64,000 nucleotides of DNA from Macrophomina tecta (Eukaryota; Ascomycota; Dothideomycetes; Botryosphaeriales; Botryosphaeriaceae), in contig JAKSGN010000038.1 of NCBI GenBank assembly GCA_024180945.1, positions 1,798,001-1,862,000 of the forward strand, in the 5' to 3' direction. The translations under genes and the position numbers were made by a program. Numbering within the stretch: position 1 is the first letter of the stretch; each line of letters opens with the position of its first letter. The notes beneath the pieces are model-generated. The model did no database searches. It was not told where the DNA came from and saw only the letters and a program-made list of their open reading frames with translations. Of the stretch, positions 1 to 11,175 are shown in pieces.

Positions 1-168
1 TTCGCCAGCGGCATCCTGCTCCAGCTGGGCTATCTTGGCGGCAATCTGCTCCGAGGCGTCCCTCGGGTCGGTTCCCTTCTTGTTCTTGCCCTTCTTGGGT
101 GGCGGGCCAGCTGGAGCGGGCGGAGGAGCCGTCGACGTCGCCATTGGAGCGTGGCTCTCGTCGGCCAT
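1..168 (-). CDS. N-terminal 56 residues of a coiled-coil protein, probably taxilin-like (partial)
   Basis: The reading frame opens at ATG 168 on the minus strand and runs off the left edge after 56 codons. The visible part is a Pro/Ala-rich leader (residues 9-24), a basic Lys/Gly patch (25-32), and the beginning of a helix of the form EQIAAKIAQLEQDAAGE. From memory, fungal taxilin-family (myosin-like coiled-coil, vesicle-traffic) proteins start with a basic KK-rich leader followed by a similar helix. That identity is an inference from a very short stretch. It is divergent from CYM1, with 762 bp between the two start codons. Other coiled-coil proteins remain possible. Confidence 0.6.
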   Translation of the reverse strand, partial: MADESHAPMATSTAPPPAPAGPPPKKGKNKKGTDPRDASEQIAAKIAQLEQDAAGE

Positions 169-930
169 TGTACGGCTCGGCAACGGAGTGGTGTGCGTGC
201 CCGGGTGCGGGGAGGGCGAGGCACAGAGGCGAGGCGAGGCGGGTGCGCCAGAGGCGATGGCGCTCCAAGGTGTGGGCTGACGGCGCAGCCACGGCCCAGA
301 GCGCGCGAGAGAGATGGTGCAGGGCTCCGTTTACATAGAACGCGGGCGCCTGCAGCTGCGGGAGGGGCTGCTGCGCGGCGTAAGATGGGTTGAGCGGGCG
401 ATCCGCAGAGAGCCGCCGGGAAAGGCAATGGTGGGCGGCCGAGAGGCGGGCGGCCGGGGCGTGTGAGCACGCGAGAGACGGTGGAGGAGGGCGGAGAGGG
501 GTAGAAATGCGGACGTGAGGCCCGGGGTGGTGGTGGGCGGGAGCTGGGTATGCTTCTCGTGTCGGGCGAATGGTGGCAGTGGAGTGGAAGGATGGGCTTC
601 GGCAGGCAATCTTCTGCCGGGACAGAAGCACCGCGCAAGACAAGCCGGGACGCGGTACATACACCTTACTCGCCCTCCCCCAGCGCTGCCCATAAGCTCA
701 AGCTCGTCCGCAAGCGCCCGCCCGCGCCCGCCCACACGCCGCTGCATACATAAGCTCTGCCCGCCCCCGTTGCCCATGCTCGTCCGTTCGGTCTTGTCGC
801 CGTGGTGCAGCTGTGCCCTGACTAAGCAGCTCGCTCGGCGGGACTGCAGCAGAGAGTGGCGCCGGCCAAGATGAAGTCCGCGCCGGCTCTCGTCATCGTC
901 GCTCGCTTGCTCTTCATCAACCTCTTTGCC
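169..930. promoter_or_regulatory. Divergent intergenic region between the taxilin-like gene and CYM1
   Basis: This is a 762-bp GC-rich stretch holding the 5' regions of two divergently transcribed genes. No additional coding region is supported. Open frames here are overlapping and lack conserved motifs. An in-frame ATG at 871 upstream of the preferred CYM1 start lies inside it. Confidence 0.6.
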
Positions 931-3900
931 ATGCTGCGCGCCTCCTCCCGCCCCGCGCTGCTGGCCTCGCGCACCACTGCGCCTTTCCTGCGCGTCTCCG
1001 CCCAAGGCCCGCCGTCCTGTCGAGGCCTTGCCTCCGTGACCGACCTGCGGAAATACCCCAAGGTCGGCTCGCAGTTGCACGGCTTCACCCTGCGCCGCGC
1101 CAAACATGTCCCGGAACTCGAGCTGACGGCCGTCCACCTGCAACACGACAAGACGGGCGCCGATTACCTGCATGTCGCCAGAGACGACTCCAATAATGTC
1201 TTCTCAATTGGCTTCAAGACCAATCCTCCCGACGACACCGGTGTGCCGCACATTCTCGAGCATACCACGCTGTGTGGGAGCCAGAAGTCTGTCCACATGC
1301 CCTGCCTTTCACTGCCAGCTACTGACTCGGCCTAGGTACCCCGTACGGGATCCTTTCTTCAAGATGCTGCCGCGCTCCCTCTCTAATTTCATGAACGCCT
1401 TCACCTCCTCCGACCACACCACTTACCCGTTCGCCACCACAAACCCGCAAGACTTCAAGAATCTCATGTCTGTCTACCTTGATGCCACGCTGCATCCTCT
1501 CTTGAAAGCAAACGACTTCACGCAGGAAGGTTGGCGAATTGGTCCGGAAAACCCGCTGGAACCAGCGTCCAAGGACAACCAGCTGGCCTTCAAGGGTGTT
1601 GTGTACAATGAGATGAAGGGGCAGATGTCGGACGCAAGCTATCTCTACTACATCCGCTTCCAGGACCATATATTCCCGGACATCAACAACTCCGGGGGCG
1701 ATCCGCAGAAGATCACCGATCTTACCCATGAGCAGCTGAGAAAGTTCCACGCCGACCACTATCATCCCAGCAACGCCAAGGTCTTCACTTACGGTGATAT
1801 TCCCTTGGCGGAACATTTGAAGGATATCGGTGCCGAGTTGGATAAGTTCAACAAGATTCGCGTGGATACCGACATCAAGCTGCCCATCAGTCTGGCCGAC
1901 GGTGCCAAGAACGTGACCGTAAAAGGTCCTATAGATCCTCTGGTACCGGCGGATATGCAGTATAAGACTTCTACTTCGTGGTTGATGTGCGACTCTTCTG
2001 ATATCCTTGAGACATTTTCTCTCGGTGTTCTATCTTCCCTTCTCTTGGACGGTTATGGTTCTCCTCTGTACCGTGGATTGATAGAGGCAGGGTTGGGTCC
2101 GGATTGGAGTCCGAACTCAGGTTACGACAACTCTGGGAAGACTGGCATTTTCTCAGTTGGCCTCAATGGCGTCAGGAAGGACGATGTTCCCAAGGTCAAG
2201 GAAGCCATCTTCAGGACTTTGGCTGAAGCGAGGGAGAAAGGTTTCAGCCAGACAAAGGTGGATGGCATCCTGCATCAATTGGAACTCGGTCTCAAGCACA
2301 AGACTGCTCATTTCGGAATGGGTCTTATGCAGCGCTTGAAGCCAGGTTGGTTCAACGGCGTTGATCCCTTCAACGCTCTGGCCTGGAACGAAACCGTGGA
2401 CGCATTCAAGGCCAAGTATGCGAAAGAAGGATACCTCGAGAACCTTCTGGAGAAGTATCTTCTGAAAAACCACACCTTCACTTTCACCATGGAGCCATCT
2501 GAGACCTACGCTCAAGAGCTTGCGGAAGAAGAATCTCGCCGACTCGCCTCGAAGATTCTTGAGACAACGAAGAACTTCGGCAGCGAAGAGGAGGCACACC
2601 AATTCCTCGAGAAACGTGAACTCGAGCTGCTTGAGGAACAAGAGGACGGTAGGAAGCAAGATCTCGGTTGCCTCCCGACTGTCCACGTCAAGGATATTCC
2701 GCGCCAGAAAGAGAAGAAAGAGATCCGGGACAGCCGAGTTGGCGATGTGAGAGTCCAATGGAGAGAGGCGCCTACCAATGGTCTGACCTATTTCCGTGCC
2801 GTCAACGTCTTCGAGGATCTCACCGATGAACTTCGGGAAATGATCCCGCTCTTCGGCGACGCGATCATGAGACTTGGTACCAAGGACAAGACCATGGAAC
2901 AGTTAGAAGAGCTGATGAAGTTGAAGACTGGTGGTTTGTCTGTTGGTTATCACTCCACGACCACGCCTACAAATATTCAGGGATACGAAGAAGGACTGGT
3001 GTTTGCCGGATCCGCTCTTGATCGCAACGTACCTGCGATGTACGAACTACTCCGGACCCTCATCATGGAAACAAACTTCGACGGTGCTGAGGCGGAGAAA
3101 CAGATCCGTCAGCTGCTTCAAGCCTCCGCCAGCGGAGCCGTCAACTCAGTGGCGGAATCGGGCCACACGTACGCCAGGAGATATGCTGAGGCCGGATTGA
3201 CGCCTGCTGCACGGTTGAGGGAACAGACATCTGGCCTGACACAGGTCAAGTTGACAGCCAATCTTGCAACCAGGCCGGCTTCTGAGTCTTTCGATGATGT
3301 CATTAGCAAGTTGAAGACCCTCCAGGCACTTGCTCTCTCAAACAGCAAGAACCTTCGAATCGCTTTGACGTGTGGCGCAGAAAGCTCATCCTCGAACGAA
3401 GAAGCCCTTGCAAACTTCCTTTCGTCTCTACCCGCCAACAGGACTGAGATGCCAACAATCTCCCGCCTGACAACTTTCCCGCGCAACGCGAAATCATTCT
3501 TCCCTCTGCCCTACCAAGTCTACTACTCCAGTCTTGCCATTCCTACGGTGCCGTACGTGTCAGCCGACGGTGCACCGCTACAGATCCTCGCCCAGCTACT
3601 CACCCATAAGCATCTCCACCACGAGGTTCGGGAGAAAGGAGGCGCTTATGGTGGTGGGGCTTATGCCAACGGTCTTGGCGGCGTTTTCGGCTTTTACAGC
3701 TACCGCGACCCCAATCCTCAAAACACGATCAAGATTATCAACGAGTCTGGCGTCTGGGCGCGCGACCGGGACTGGACGGATAGAGACATTGAGGAGGCGA
3801 AGCTTAGCGTATTCCAATCGTTAGATGCGCCCGAAAGCGTGAGCGAGGAGGGCATGAACCTATTCCTCAGCGGCGTCGATTACGAGATGCAGCAGAAGAG

Positions 3901-4090
3901 GCGAGAGCAACTTCTCGAGGTGACCGCCGAACAAGTCAAGAACGCTGCGCAGGCGTTCCTTGTCAATGGCATTGAGAAGGGTGGCAACCTGGCAGTGCTG
4001 GGTGAGAAGAAAGAGTGGGTGAAGGGTGACTGGCAAGTGAACGATCTGCACATGGCGGAGCAGGTGCAAGAGATGGCTACGGGATCGTAG
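931..4090 (+). CDS. CYM1: Mitochondrial presequence protease Cym1/PreP (M16C metalloprotease)
   Basis: Exons are 931-1286 and 1336-4090, giving 1036 aa, the usual size for this family. The 49-bp intron (donor GTCTGT, branch ACTGAC) restores [15 protein letters not shown]. The inverted zinc motif HxxEH is HILEH at residues 107-111. The NEMKG element further on should supply the third zinc-ligand glutamate. The N-terminus is Arg/Ser/Ala-rich and nearly acid-free ([16 protein letters not shown]), as expected for matrix import. PreP enzymes degrade cleaved targeting presequences and other short peptides in the matrix. Start 931 was preferred because it gives a clean presequence; ATG 871 would add 20 residues with a hydrophobic stretch. 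The POLD2 homologue follows on the same strand. Confidence 0.95.
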
Positions 4091-4784
4091 AGCACCATGT
4101 GGACGCCCCACAGCAGCGGAACGGTATGTAATCTTGTATGATAACTCTACTCACGGACAATTGGGATGTAAAAATAGGTATTACGGCTGCATGGGAGGCG
4201 CGACAGGGGTTTGCTGGCGATGGATGGAAAATGATATAATTGCGTTCAGTATCCGTTGGTTATTCTCTTGGGTGTCAACGCGCGTATAGAACAGACAAGC
4301 GCAGCGATCCCAGCATTCTCTTCCGTTGCTGGCGGCCGTTGCAGTGCACAATGCACGAGGAGCGCAAGATCAAAAATTCGTTGTTTGGCCTCAATGAGAG
4401 CCTCGGCTGTGGAAGCAGTGCAGAAGGTTCCTTGAGGTCGCGCAACAGAGGCATCACCTAGGTATCAGAACTGCGCGCGCCTGAAGTTCCGGCCATGCAG
4501 ACTAACCTTAGGGGAACAGGAAGGTCGTCGGTCACCGGTTTTACTTTGCTACTGGGTTGACGAGAGTCGGACAGACTTAACAATGAACGAATGAGCATAC
4601 TTTTGTGGGAACAGCCAATGAAGGACAAGATGGTCGGAGGAGAGATGACGTGCATGCACGGGCTTTCGTCGGCGAAGCGCGTGCAAGACGCGTCCGCGGG
4701 CAAATTGGTTTCGCGTGGAGCTTCCGCTGCGCATGCAACACTCTCGCTCAGCACCATCCCTCGCATTTGACTCCCGGTTCAGCC
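4091..4784. other. Intergenic region CYM1 to POLD2 homologue
   Basis: This is a 694-bp stretch holding the CYM1 3' region and the promoter of the polymerase delta subunit gene. No gene was seen. A candidate MluI cell-cycle box lies at 4688-4693. Confidence 0.6.
4688..4693. promoter_or_regulatory. Candidate MCB/MBF site (ACGCGT) upstream of the Pol delta subunit gene
   Basis: The palindrome ACGCGT lies 92 bp upstream of the ATG of the DNA polymerase delta small-subunit gene. In yeasts, MBF (Mbp1/Swi6 in budding yeast, Res1-Cdc10 in fission yeast) binds ACGCGT and drives S-phase expression of replication genes. One hexamer can occur by chance, so the functional link is an inference from gene identity and position. 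Confidence 0.45.
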
Positions 4785-6563
4785 ATGGCAACCTCTCAGC
4801 GCTGCGATGCCCTTCTGACACCTCCCTCGTGCGTCTTGTCCTCCCACAGAGCCCTCAGAACTCGCCCGTCGCTGACGCAGAGCAGCCCCGCCGACTTCCC
4901 CACCGCATCGCGAGAAAGCGCGCCTGCCTACACCCCGCTGTCGACGTTCGAGCTGCCCAAAGGCGAGGACAGACACTATGTGCAACAATACGCAGACATG
5001 TACTTCCTGCGGCTCGTGCAGCTCAAGCCTGTCGTAGAGAATATTGCGGAGGAGGCTTGGGAAAACTTCGAGGTGAATTCTATTTGCCACGACCACGCCA
5101 GTTTGCCCCCAATCACAAGCACTGATCATCCATCGCGTGCGCAAAGGTAGCAGGGGAAAAGCCACGGCAGGTCGACCGTGTGCTGGATGTCAGGCAGGGC
5201 GAGGCGTGCTGGGTCGTCGGCACCGTGTACATGGAAATGCCGCTGAAGCCCAAGGTGCTCGACGACATATCGAAGGAAGTACGAAGCCGATTGCTCAACC
5301 ATGAGGCGCAGAGAACACTGACCAATGCCAACTCCATCAGCACTGGATCTCCGCGCCTCCTCCCCGCGAAAAATACATCTCGCCCGACGGTTTTCGCGAA
5401 GTCATGCTCGAGGACGAATCTGGTCGCTTACGCCTCACCGGCCGCTGCCTAGACGAAACGCTGCTAGTTACGGGCGCCATCATCGCCGCCATCGGTACCG
5501 AGAACGCTGACGGCGTATTCGAGGTCGTGGACATTCAAGTCGCGGATCTGCCGCGCCAGCCGGAGCGGTGGGAGATGGAGGATAGTGCGGGCGCCGTGGG
5601 CGGCAAGACAAAGAGCAAGAACAGGAATGGAAGCGGCAGCAAGGTCGCGCTGGTCAGCGGCCTGCAGATCAGCGGTTCGCACGACGATGCTATGCAGCTA
5701 GATCTCCTTGCCGAATTGCTGACGGGCGAGCTGGGCGGGCTGGAGGTCCAGCAGAAGGCTGCTAGCATATCGCGACTGATCATCGCTGGAGACTCGCTCG
5801 CCAATGCCTGTCCTATCCCCTCGCGCGAGGAGCTCGCCGCCGCGAAGAAGGGCGTTGCTCCCGGCGGGAGGAAGTACGGATACGACGCCTCCTCTTACAA
5901 TGCCGCGCCATCGGACCACCTTGACAACTTCCTCGACTCCATTCTCCCGCATATTGCCGTCACACTGCTGCCTGGACAGACGGATCCAGCGAATGTGCAG
6001 ATCCCCCAGCAACCGCTGCACCCGGCCTTGTTCCCCAAGTCGCGCCTGTACGCAAAAAGCCCGGCGGTGCGCGACCAGAAAAGCGAGGGGCCCGGCACAT
6101 TCGATCCGGTTACAAATCCGTGGGAGGGCGAGGTTGAGGGATGGAGATTCTTGGGGACGGGCGGACAGCCTGTGAACGACGTGTTCAAATATGTGGAAAG
6201 TGAGGATCGGCTGGGTATGATGGAGTGCATGCTCAGATGGAGGTGCAATGCCCCCACCGCGCCGGATACGCTGTGTAAGTTCTTGCTCGTTCTTCTTGCG
6301 CATATTTCAGTAGCTGACCGCGTTCAGGGTGCTACCCCTTCCAGGATGATGACCCCCTTCTCATCAAGGACTGCCCACATGTCTATTTCGCAGGGAACCA
6401 ACCTCAGTACGGCACGAGGGTGATTGAGGGCCTAGCCGGGCAGCAGGTCACCCTCATTGCCGTCCCGAGATTCAAGGAGACGGGATTGGTGGTCCTAGTG
6501 GATTCGGAGACGTTAGAGGTGGAGTACTTACAGATAGAGCTGGGGGAACAGAAGGATGCATGA
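4785..6563 (+). CDS. POL31: DNA polymerase delta small (B) subunit, Pol31/Cdc1/POLD2 homologue
   Basis: Exons are 4785-5072, 5147-5278, 5341-6274 and 6328-6563, giving 529 aa. Introns are 74, 62 and 53 bp. All joins keep frame and restore conserved text: FE-VAGEK, DDISKE-HWISAPPPR and DTLW-CYPFQDDDP. Family hallmarks include RVLDVRQGE-CWVVGTVYM near residue 115, VMLEDESGRLRLTG, and the phosphodiesterase-like core containing ALVSGLQISG. The C-terminus has HVYFAGNQPQYGTRVIEG, typical of POLD2. This subunit is the non-catalytic scaffold of the replicative lagging-strand polymerase in the nucleus and links the catalytic subunit to Pol32. The promoter carries an MCB-like hexamer. Confidence 0.95.
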
Positions 6564-8595
6564 GGGGCTTCGCATGGGTTGTCGCGAAGAGAAGGGCATG
6601 ATTTTAGGATGGTATTCGATGACGAAGGTTCTCCACTGTAGTGCTGAAGGCTGGTAGCTGATACCCTGGTTTTTCTTTTGCATCGATGTGGCGCTGATAT
6701 TTTTAGGGGGATGGGATAGGGAAAGGACACAAAAAAGTTGAAATGGGAGGACAAACTCAAGCTGGGCTTTGCGGCATGGTGTACAACATTTTATGAAGGC
6801 CATGGTATGAAACTTCAGAAGTCTGCATGTGACTATAGGGAAAAGGTGTTGCGACGACGTGCACCACTTCTGACGTATACTAGAGCGCCTTTACTTCGGG
6901 ACTGGTTAGGGCTTATGGCCCTTTCCGGCAAAATAGACCACAATAGCTACTGTTACCTTCCCTTGCTGAGGGCTTTTCGGGCTCGATGGTTGTTAGAAAT
7001 CAAGGTCAATTGTGTTGTTCTCTCGCGAGGCGGCCCCGGTTTTTTCCAAAAGGACACAGCGGCGGGTTGAGAGAAATTACTCATGATCTAAATAGTTGCA
7101 TCCGGACGCCTGCCTCAATCCGTGCCTGTCTGTCTCTCGATCTTAGACAGTATCTTTTCGCGAACGACTGCTGTGTATTATCAACGAGCCGTGTTCTACG
7201 AAGAGTCTACCGAAGCCATACGTCTTCACAGCCGGTCTTCGGATGATTCTAGTAAAAGGAACAATGGCTTGTAAATGGTGAGTACCTTTATTATACCGTA
7301 ATGCTACGTCTCAGTCGGGCGGCTTTGAGGTAAGTGATTTTGATCTACACCTTTCGATTCCGTGTTCGGGACAAACGGAGTGCAGGTGCGTCGCATTTGC
7401 ACGTGGAGGTGGAAGGAACAAAAGTATGGGAGTTTGTAAGATCAACATGCTTGCCAAAGCCACATTCCACAATCCGAAGCTGTTCATGGAAAGGTATCTG
7501 AAGTGTTGGGGTTGACATTGCTGATACAGCACTCGGTGAAGTACCGGGAGCATGCAGTGACGTCGGCAGGTCGGGTCCCAACCATGAAGGTCACAATATG
7601 TTACCTTGTCTCGCTGATAAGCGCTCAAATTGTACATGTGCGAGGGTGCCGCCGAGGCCAGCCAGTCTACTTAGATGAGGCCATGCTGCCTTTCGCTCTT
7701 ACTCTAAGCTTCCACACTCAGCATACACTTCGAGTCACGGCTGGACGAGCCACTCTGGTGGCTTCCACAAATTCCCAAATACCATGTTTCTCTGCTATTT
7801 GCCCGGAGTAAAAAAAAAAAAATTCCCACCTCCACCGTGTGGTGGTTAGCATCCCGCGTGCAGAAAAGCGGCACTTCTTTAGAACATACTTCACCTTTGA
7901 GACATAGGTTTGCTGCACTCAGCGTCAAGGAGGATGTTTTCTCAACACTAATATCAACACTAGCGCGACATCTCGCAGGAGACAGGAAACAGTGCTGAGC
8001 CATGGCGATGGAAACGGAGAATAGAATTGGGGGCGGGTACACTTGTGAACGCAAAAGTGGTACTGCTGGCGCGCGGAAAGCTCGAGCTGTGATGTTTCCT
8101 TATTACAAAGCACCAAGTTCACAAGCGAAATTGGAGCAGCCACCTGGATGTATATGCCAAGTAGGGCTGGTGTCGAAGCTCCTGTTCCTTCTGGATATAT
8201 TTCTTTGAACTTTGGCCTCGATACTATCTCGCATCGCTTCGTCTTCTCTATTAGACGCTTCCCGTTCCTTTATCCTGCTATGTATCGTATTTTGGAATCA
8301 TACCTTTGCCAAACCATCGGCTCTCCATCTTACATATCTTCAAGTATCTGCCACGCAGTTCCCAAATAGCGTTGATCCATCTCAGGCTTCTGTCCGGGCC
8401 TCGTCTTCGATCATGCCCTGTTCAGAGCTTCGATATCATGGAGGACTTCGTTGCGGTATTGACAAAGATTCAGGTGGGGCAAAGTTGAAAGTCTTGTGCT
8501 ATTCCAACCGCACACTGCTCTCCTTTGGCGACAACCATCGAATGCCTTACATACAAACCTTGCGCGATATGGATGGCTTACTACAGCCCGGGCCT
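6564..8595. other. Convergent intergenic region, no gene supported
   Basis: This is about 2 kb between the 3' ends of the POLD2 homologue (+) and DPH6 (-). It is less GC-rich than the flanking genes. It contains a 13-nt A run at 7810-7822. Open frames on both strands are short, overlapping and without recognisable domains; the longest (8212-8805, +) partly overlaps DPH6 antisense. No RNA gene was recognised. Confidence 0.5.
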
Positions 8596-11175
8596 TCAGC
8601 TGCCATCAGCTTTCTTACAATATCTTACCGCGATCGCCGCAGCCACTTCTGTACCCTCAGGGCCCCAAACTCTGCTACAAGGAACGACGAGCGGCTTGGA
8701 ACCATCCAGCCACTCCTGTGGGAACGGAATGGCCGTGTAAACTGTATAGACCCTTCCAGCGACCGGCACTTCCGCGCTGTGCAGTACTTCTTCCAGATCC
8801 CATAGCTGGCCCTCGTCCACCACACCAGCCGCGTAGAAAGACACCATGCCTCCCGCTGCTTTAGTTTCATGAACTACGAGGCCCGTTTTGTCGTCCTTCA
8901 GCTTCCTCAAAACCACGTCCTCGCAATTCGTCAGCCCAGGGCTCGTCCACTCGACATCCGCTGCCCGCGGGAGCTCCAAGACCTCCGCCACCAGGCACGG
9001 CGGTGCCAGTACATCTTCCTCTCCATGCCCCGCCTCCAACCTCACGCCCTCAAAGTTCGGCAACTTCACTCTCCCATCACCCTCTACAGCCGGCACACCA
9101 CCCGTGCCCCTATTCCCAAACTTCAGATCCCACACATCCACATCCCCCTCATCCTCGCCATCGTTCTCCTCCTTCGCCCTCAACCGCACGTGAATCCCCC
9201 TCCATGCCTCCTTCGCCAGCCGCGCCCTCCCCTCTCCCTCCTCCCGACTCTCGCTCGCCGACAAGAACGCCGTCCCGCAAACCCACCACCGCACTCCCAT
9301 CGCACGTCCCACGCGCCACAAATGCTGCAGCGCCAGCACCGTCTGCACGCCAAAGTCGTCGCCCTCGCCCGCTCCAAACGCTGCCGCATCCGCCGCGCGC
9401 ACCATCTCCATGCTGGCGGGGACCAGCGGGATCTGGCCGGCCAGATGGACGATTTCGACGACGTTCGAGCCCGCAGCAGACGCAGCCGCGGGCACGCCGA
9501 TGGCCTGCGAGTAGGGGCCAATGTTCGCGGGGGCCCAGTAGCTGCGGGACTGGACGTGGAGGCCACGGCGGAGGGTGTGGCCGCCATTTTTCATATTATT
9601 GGGCTGGAGGTGCGGGAGGTCGACGGTGCAGGAGAGGCTGACGTCGATGCCTGGGGGGAGGGAGGAGCCGCAGGCGATGGTGACGCGGGCGGGTGGGTTC
9701 GGGGAGGAGGTGAAAAGGGTGCCGTAGATGGGGTTGATGAGGGTGAAGAGGGACATGGAGCGGAGGAGGAGGGTGGTGGAGGTGATGTGGGAAGGGTTGG
9801 CCGAGTGCGTGGAAAGGAGTGTGAGGAGGTGGGACTTTACGACTTCGAGCTGGGAGGTCGGCGGAAGACGTTCATTGTTGGTGAGCGGGGCAGTGATGTT
9901 GGATACGGTGAGAGTGGCGCCATGCAGGGTGCTATGGAATGAGAGGGACTGAAGTGGAGGGTTCGGCGCGTTTGCTAGACTTCGGTCTATCGACTTATTG
10001 GTGATGTCGGCCGCTATCCCAGGACCGCTCAGCAACAATTCTCGACCTAGCTCCTCGAATTCGACGTCGAACAGATCCGGAGTCCGCAGGTTCTCCAGGC
10101 CCCTGTCTTCGCAGGGTGCCTTTTCAACTACCCTTGCATCTTTGAACCTTACCACAGCACTTCCACCCTCGCCAACCACAGCCTCTTCGTCAACGTCTAC
10201 CTCAATCCTTCCCCCCTTCCACACGCAACCGGGGCCATCTACAGCCACGGTCTCAAATTCGCCTCCCTCACCTAGCACCGCTCCCTCACCACCAAATCTC
10301 GCTGCGGCACGCCTCAACTTCTCAATCGTCTTCTGATCAGCCACATTCTGCCATAGAAAACCGGCGTCAATGCCGCCACTGGCGACTTTGATGATCCTTG
10401 CGTCCTGAAAAACGGCGTTCATGTCTCGTAGCAACGCTGCGTCCGCGTAGGGCGGCAAGGACGGGTACTGCCATAGATAGCCTAGCGGTACGAGACCGAG
10501 ACGTGCGCATACAGATTCCACGCGGGTGCGCTGGTAGGTGGACAGAATGGCGCCAGTGCAGACGGCGTTGACGTCGGGATGGGCAGCTAGGACCTTGCGG
10601 AGCAGCGGGAAGAGCGACTCGGTTTCATCTGCGGTGTCGTCGCCCGCCGACTCGGCGGGAGCAGACAAGGCCGAGGTCTCGTCCGCTTGGCGGTGGTCCT
10701 GACGTCGTAGGGCTGAATCGTTGCCAGCCGTATTGACGATTTCGCACGTAGCGGAGGCTGCGGAGGCCGCGAGTTTCGCCGCCGTGTCCTTCGCAGAGGC
10801 GGCCGCGGCGTCCACCTGGCGGGGCGCCGATGACGGTGTCGACACCGAGACACACTCAGGCGCGGGCGTGTCCAGAGGGTGATGGTAGTCCTTGTCCGTG
10901 ATCACAGCGTGGCCAAGGATGGGCTGACGGTACAAGGGCAGCCGCAAGGCGTGCTCGTATAGCGGAATGATGCTGTGGCCCACAGTCTGATACATGAAGC
11001 TGTTGACGTCGTCGCCCTCGGCGGCGAGGCCATGGCCGGTGGCTGGCGCAGTTTGCGACGGATGGAGATTGGCGAGCGCAACGACGTCGTGGCCGTTCTT
11101 GAGGCAGTGCAGGATGGAGAACAGCGAGTCTTTGCCTCCGGAGATGAGGGCGACGACGTGGAGCTTGGACGGCAT
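8596..11175 (-). CDS. DPH6: Diphthine--ammonia ligase Dph6 (ATP-PPase plus RidA-like domains)
   Basis: This is an intronless frame of 859 aa. ATG 11175 is the first ATG; the frame extends further upstream only through a TTG. The N-terminal ATP-pyrophosphatase P-loop is SGGKDS at residues 12-17, and the family signature GEGGEFET lies at 302-309. The C-terminal half carries two YjgF/RidA-like domains (for example YWAPANIGPYSQAIGVP), as in yeast Dph6 (YLR143W). The enzyme catalyses the last step of diphthamide synthesis, ATP-dependent amidation of diphthine on elongation factor 2, in the cytosol. Between DKDYHHP (about residue 100) and the next conserved helix (about 186) lies a roughly 85-residue Ala/Ser/Asp-rich, probably disordered insertion. 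Confidence 0.93.
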   Translation of the reverse strand: MPSKLHVVALISGGKDSLFSILHCLKNGHDVVALANLHPSQTAPATGHGLAAEGDDVNSFMYQTVGHSIIPLYEHALRLPLYRQPILGHAVITDKDYHHPLDTPAPECVSVSTPSSAPRQVDAAAASAKDTAAKLAASAASATCEIVNTAGNDSALRRQDHRQADETSALSAPAESAGDDTADETESLFPLLRKVLAAHPDVNAVCTGAILSTYQRTRVESVCARLGLVPLGYLWQYPSLPPYADAALLRDMNAVFQDARIIKVASGGIDAGFLWQNVADQKTIEKLRRAAARFGGEGAVLGEGGEFETVAVDGPGCVWKGGRIEVDVDEEAVVGEGGSAVVRFKDARVVEKAPCEDRGLENLRTPDLFDVEFEELGRELLLSGPGIAADITNKSIDRSLANAPNPPLQSLSFHSTLHGATLTVSNITAPLTNNERLPPTSQLEVVKSHLLTLLSTHSANPSHITSTTLLLRSMSLFTLINPIYGTLFTSSPNPPARVTIACGSSLPPGIDVSLSCTVDLPHLQPNNMKNGGHTLRRGLHVQSRSYWAPANIGPYSQAIGVPAAASAAGSNVVEIVHLAGQIPLVPASMEMVRAADAAAFGAGEGDDFGVQTVLALQHLWRVGRAMGVRWWVCGTAFLSASESREEGEGRARLAKEAWRGIHVRLRAKEENDGEDEGDVDVWDLKFGNRGTGGVPAVEGDGRVKLPNFEGVRLEAGHGEEDVLAPPCLVAEVLELPRAADVEWTSPGLTNCEDVVLRKLKDDKTGLVVHETKAAGGMVSFYAAGVVDEGQLWDLEEVLHSAEVPVAGRVYTVYTAIPFPQEWLDGSKPLVVPCSRVWGPEGTEVAAAIAVRYCKKADGS

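Noticed and set aside
856..930. Upstream extension of the CYM1 frame
   Set aside because: The first codon at 856 is GTG. The ATG at 871 is possible but would put a hydrophobic stretch before a good mitochondrial presequence, so 931 was preferred.
6906..6911. TTAGGG telomere-type hexamer
   Set aside because: A single copy without tandem repetition carries no telomeric meaning.
8869..9942. 357-codon frame antisense to DPH6
   Set aside because: It mirrors the conserved DPH6 coding sequence and is explained as its shadow.
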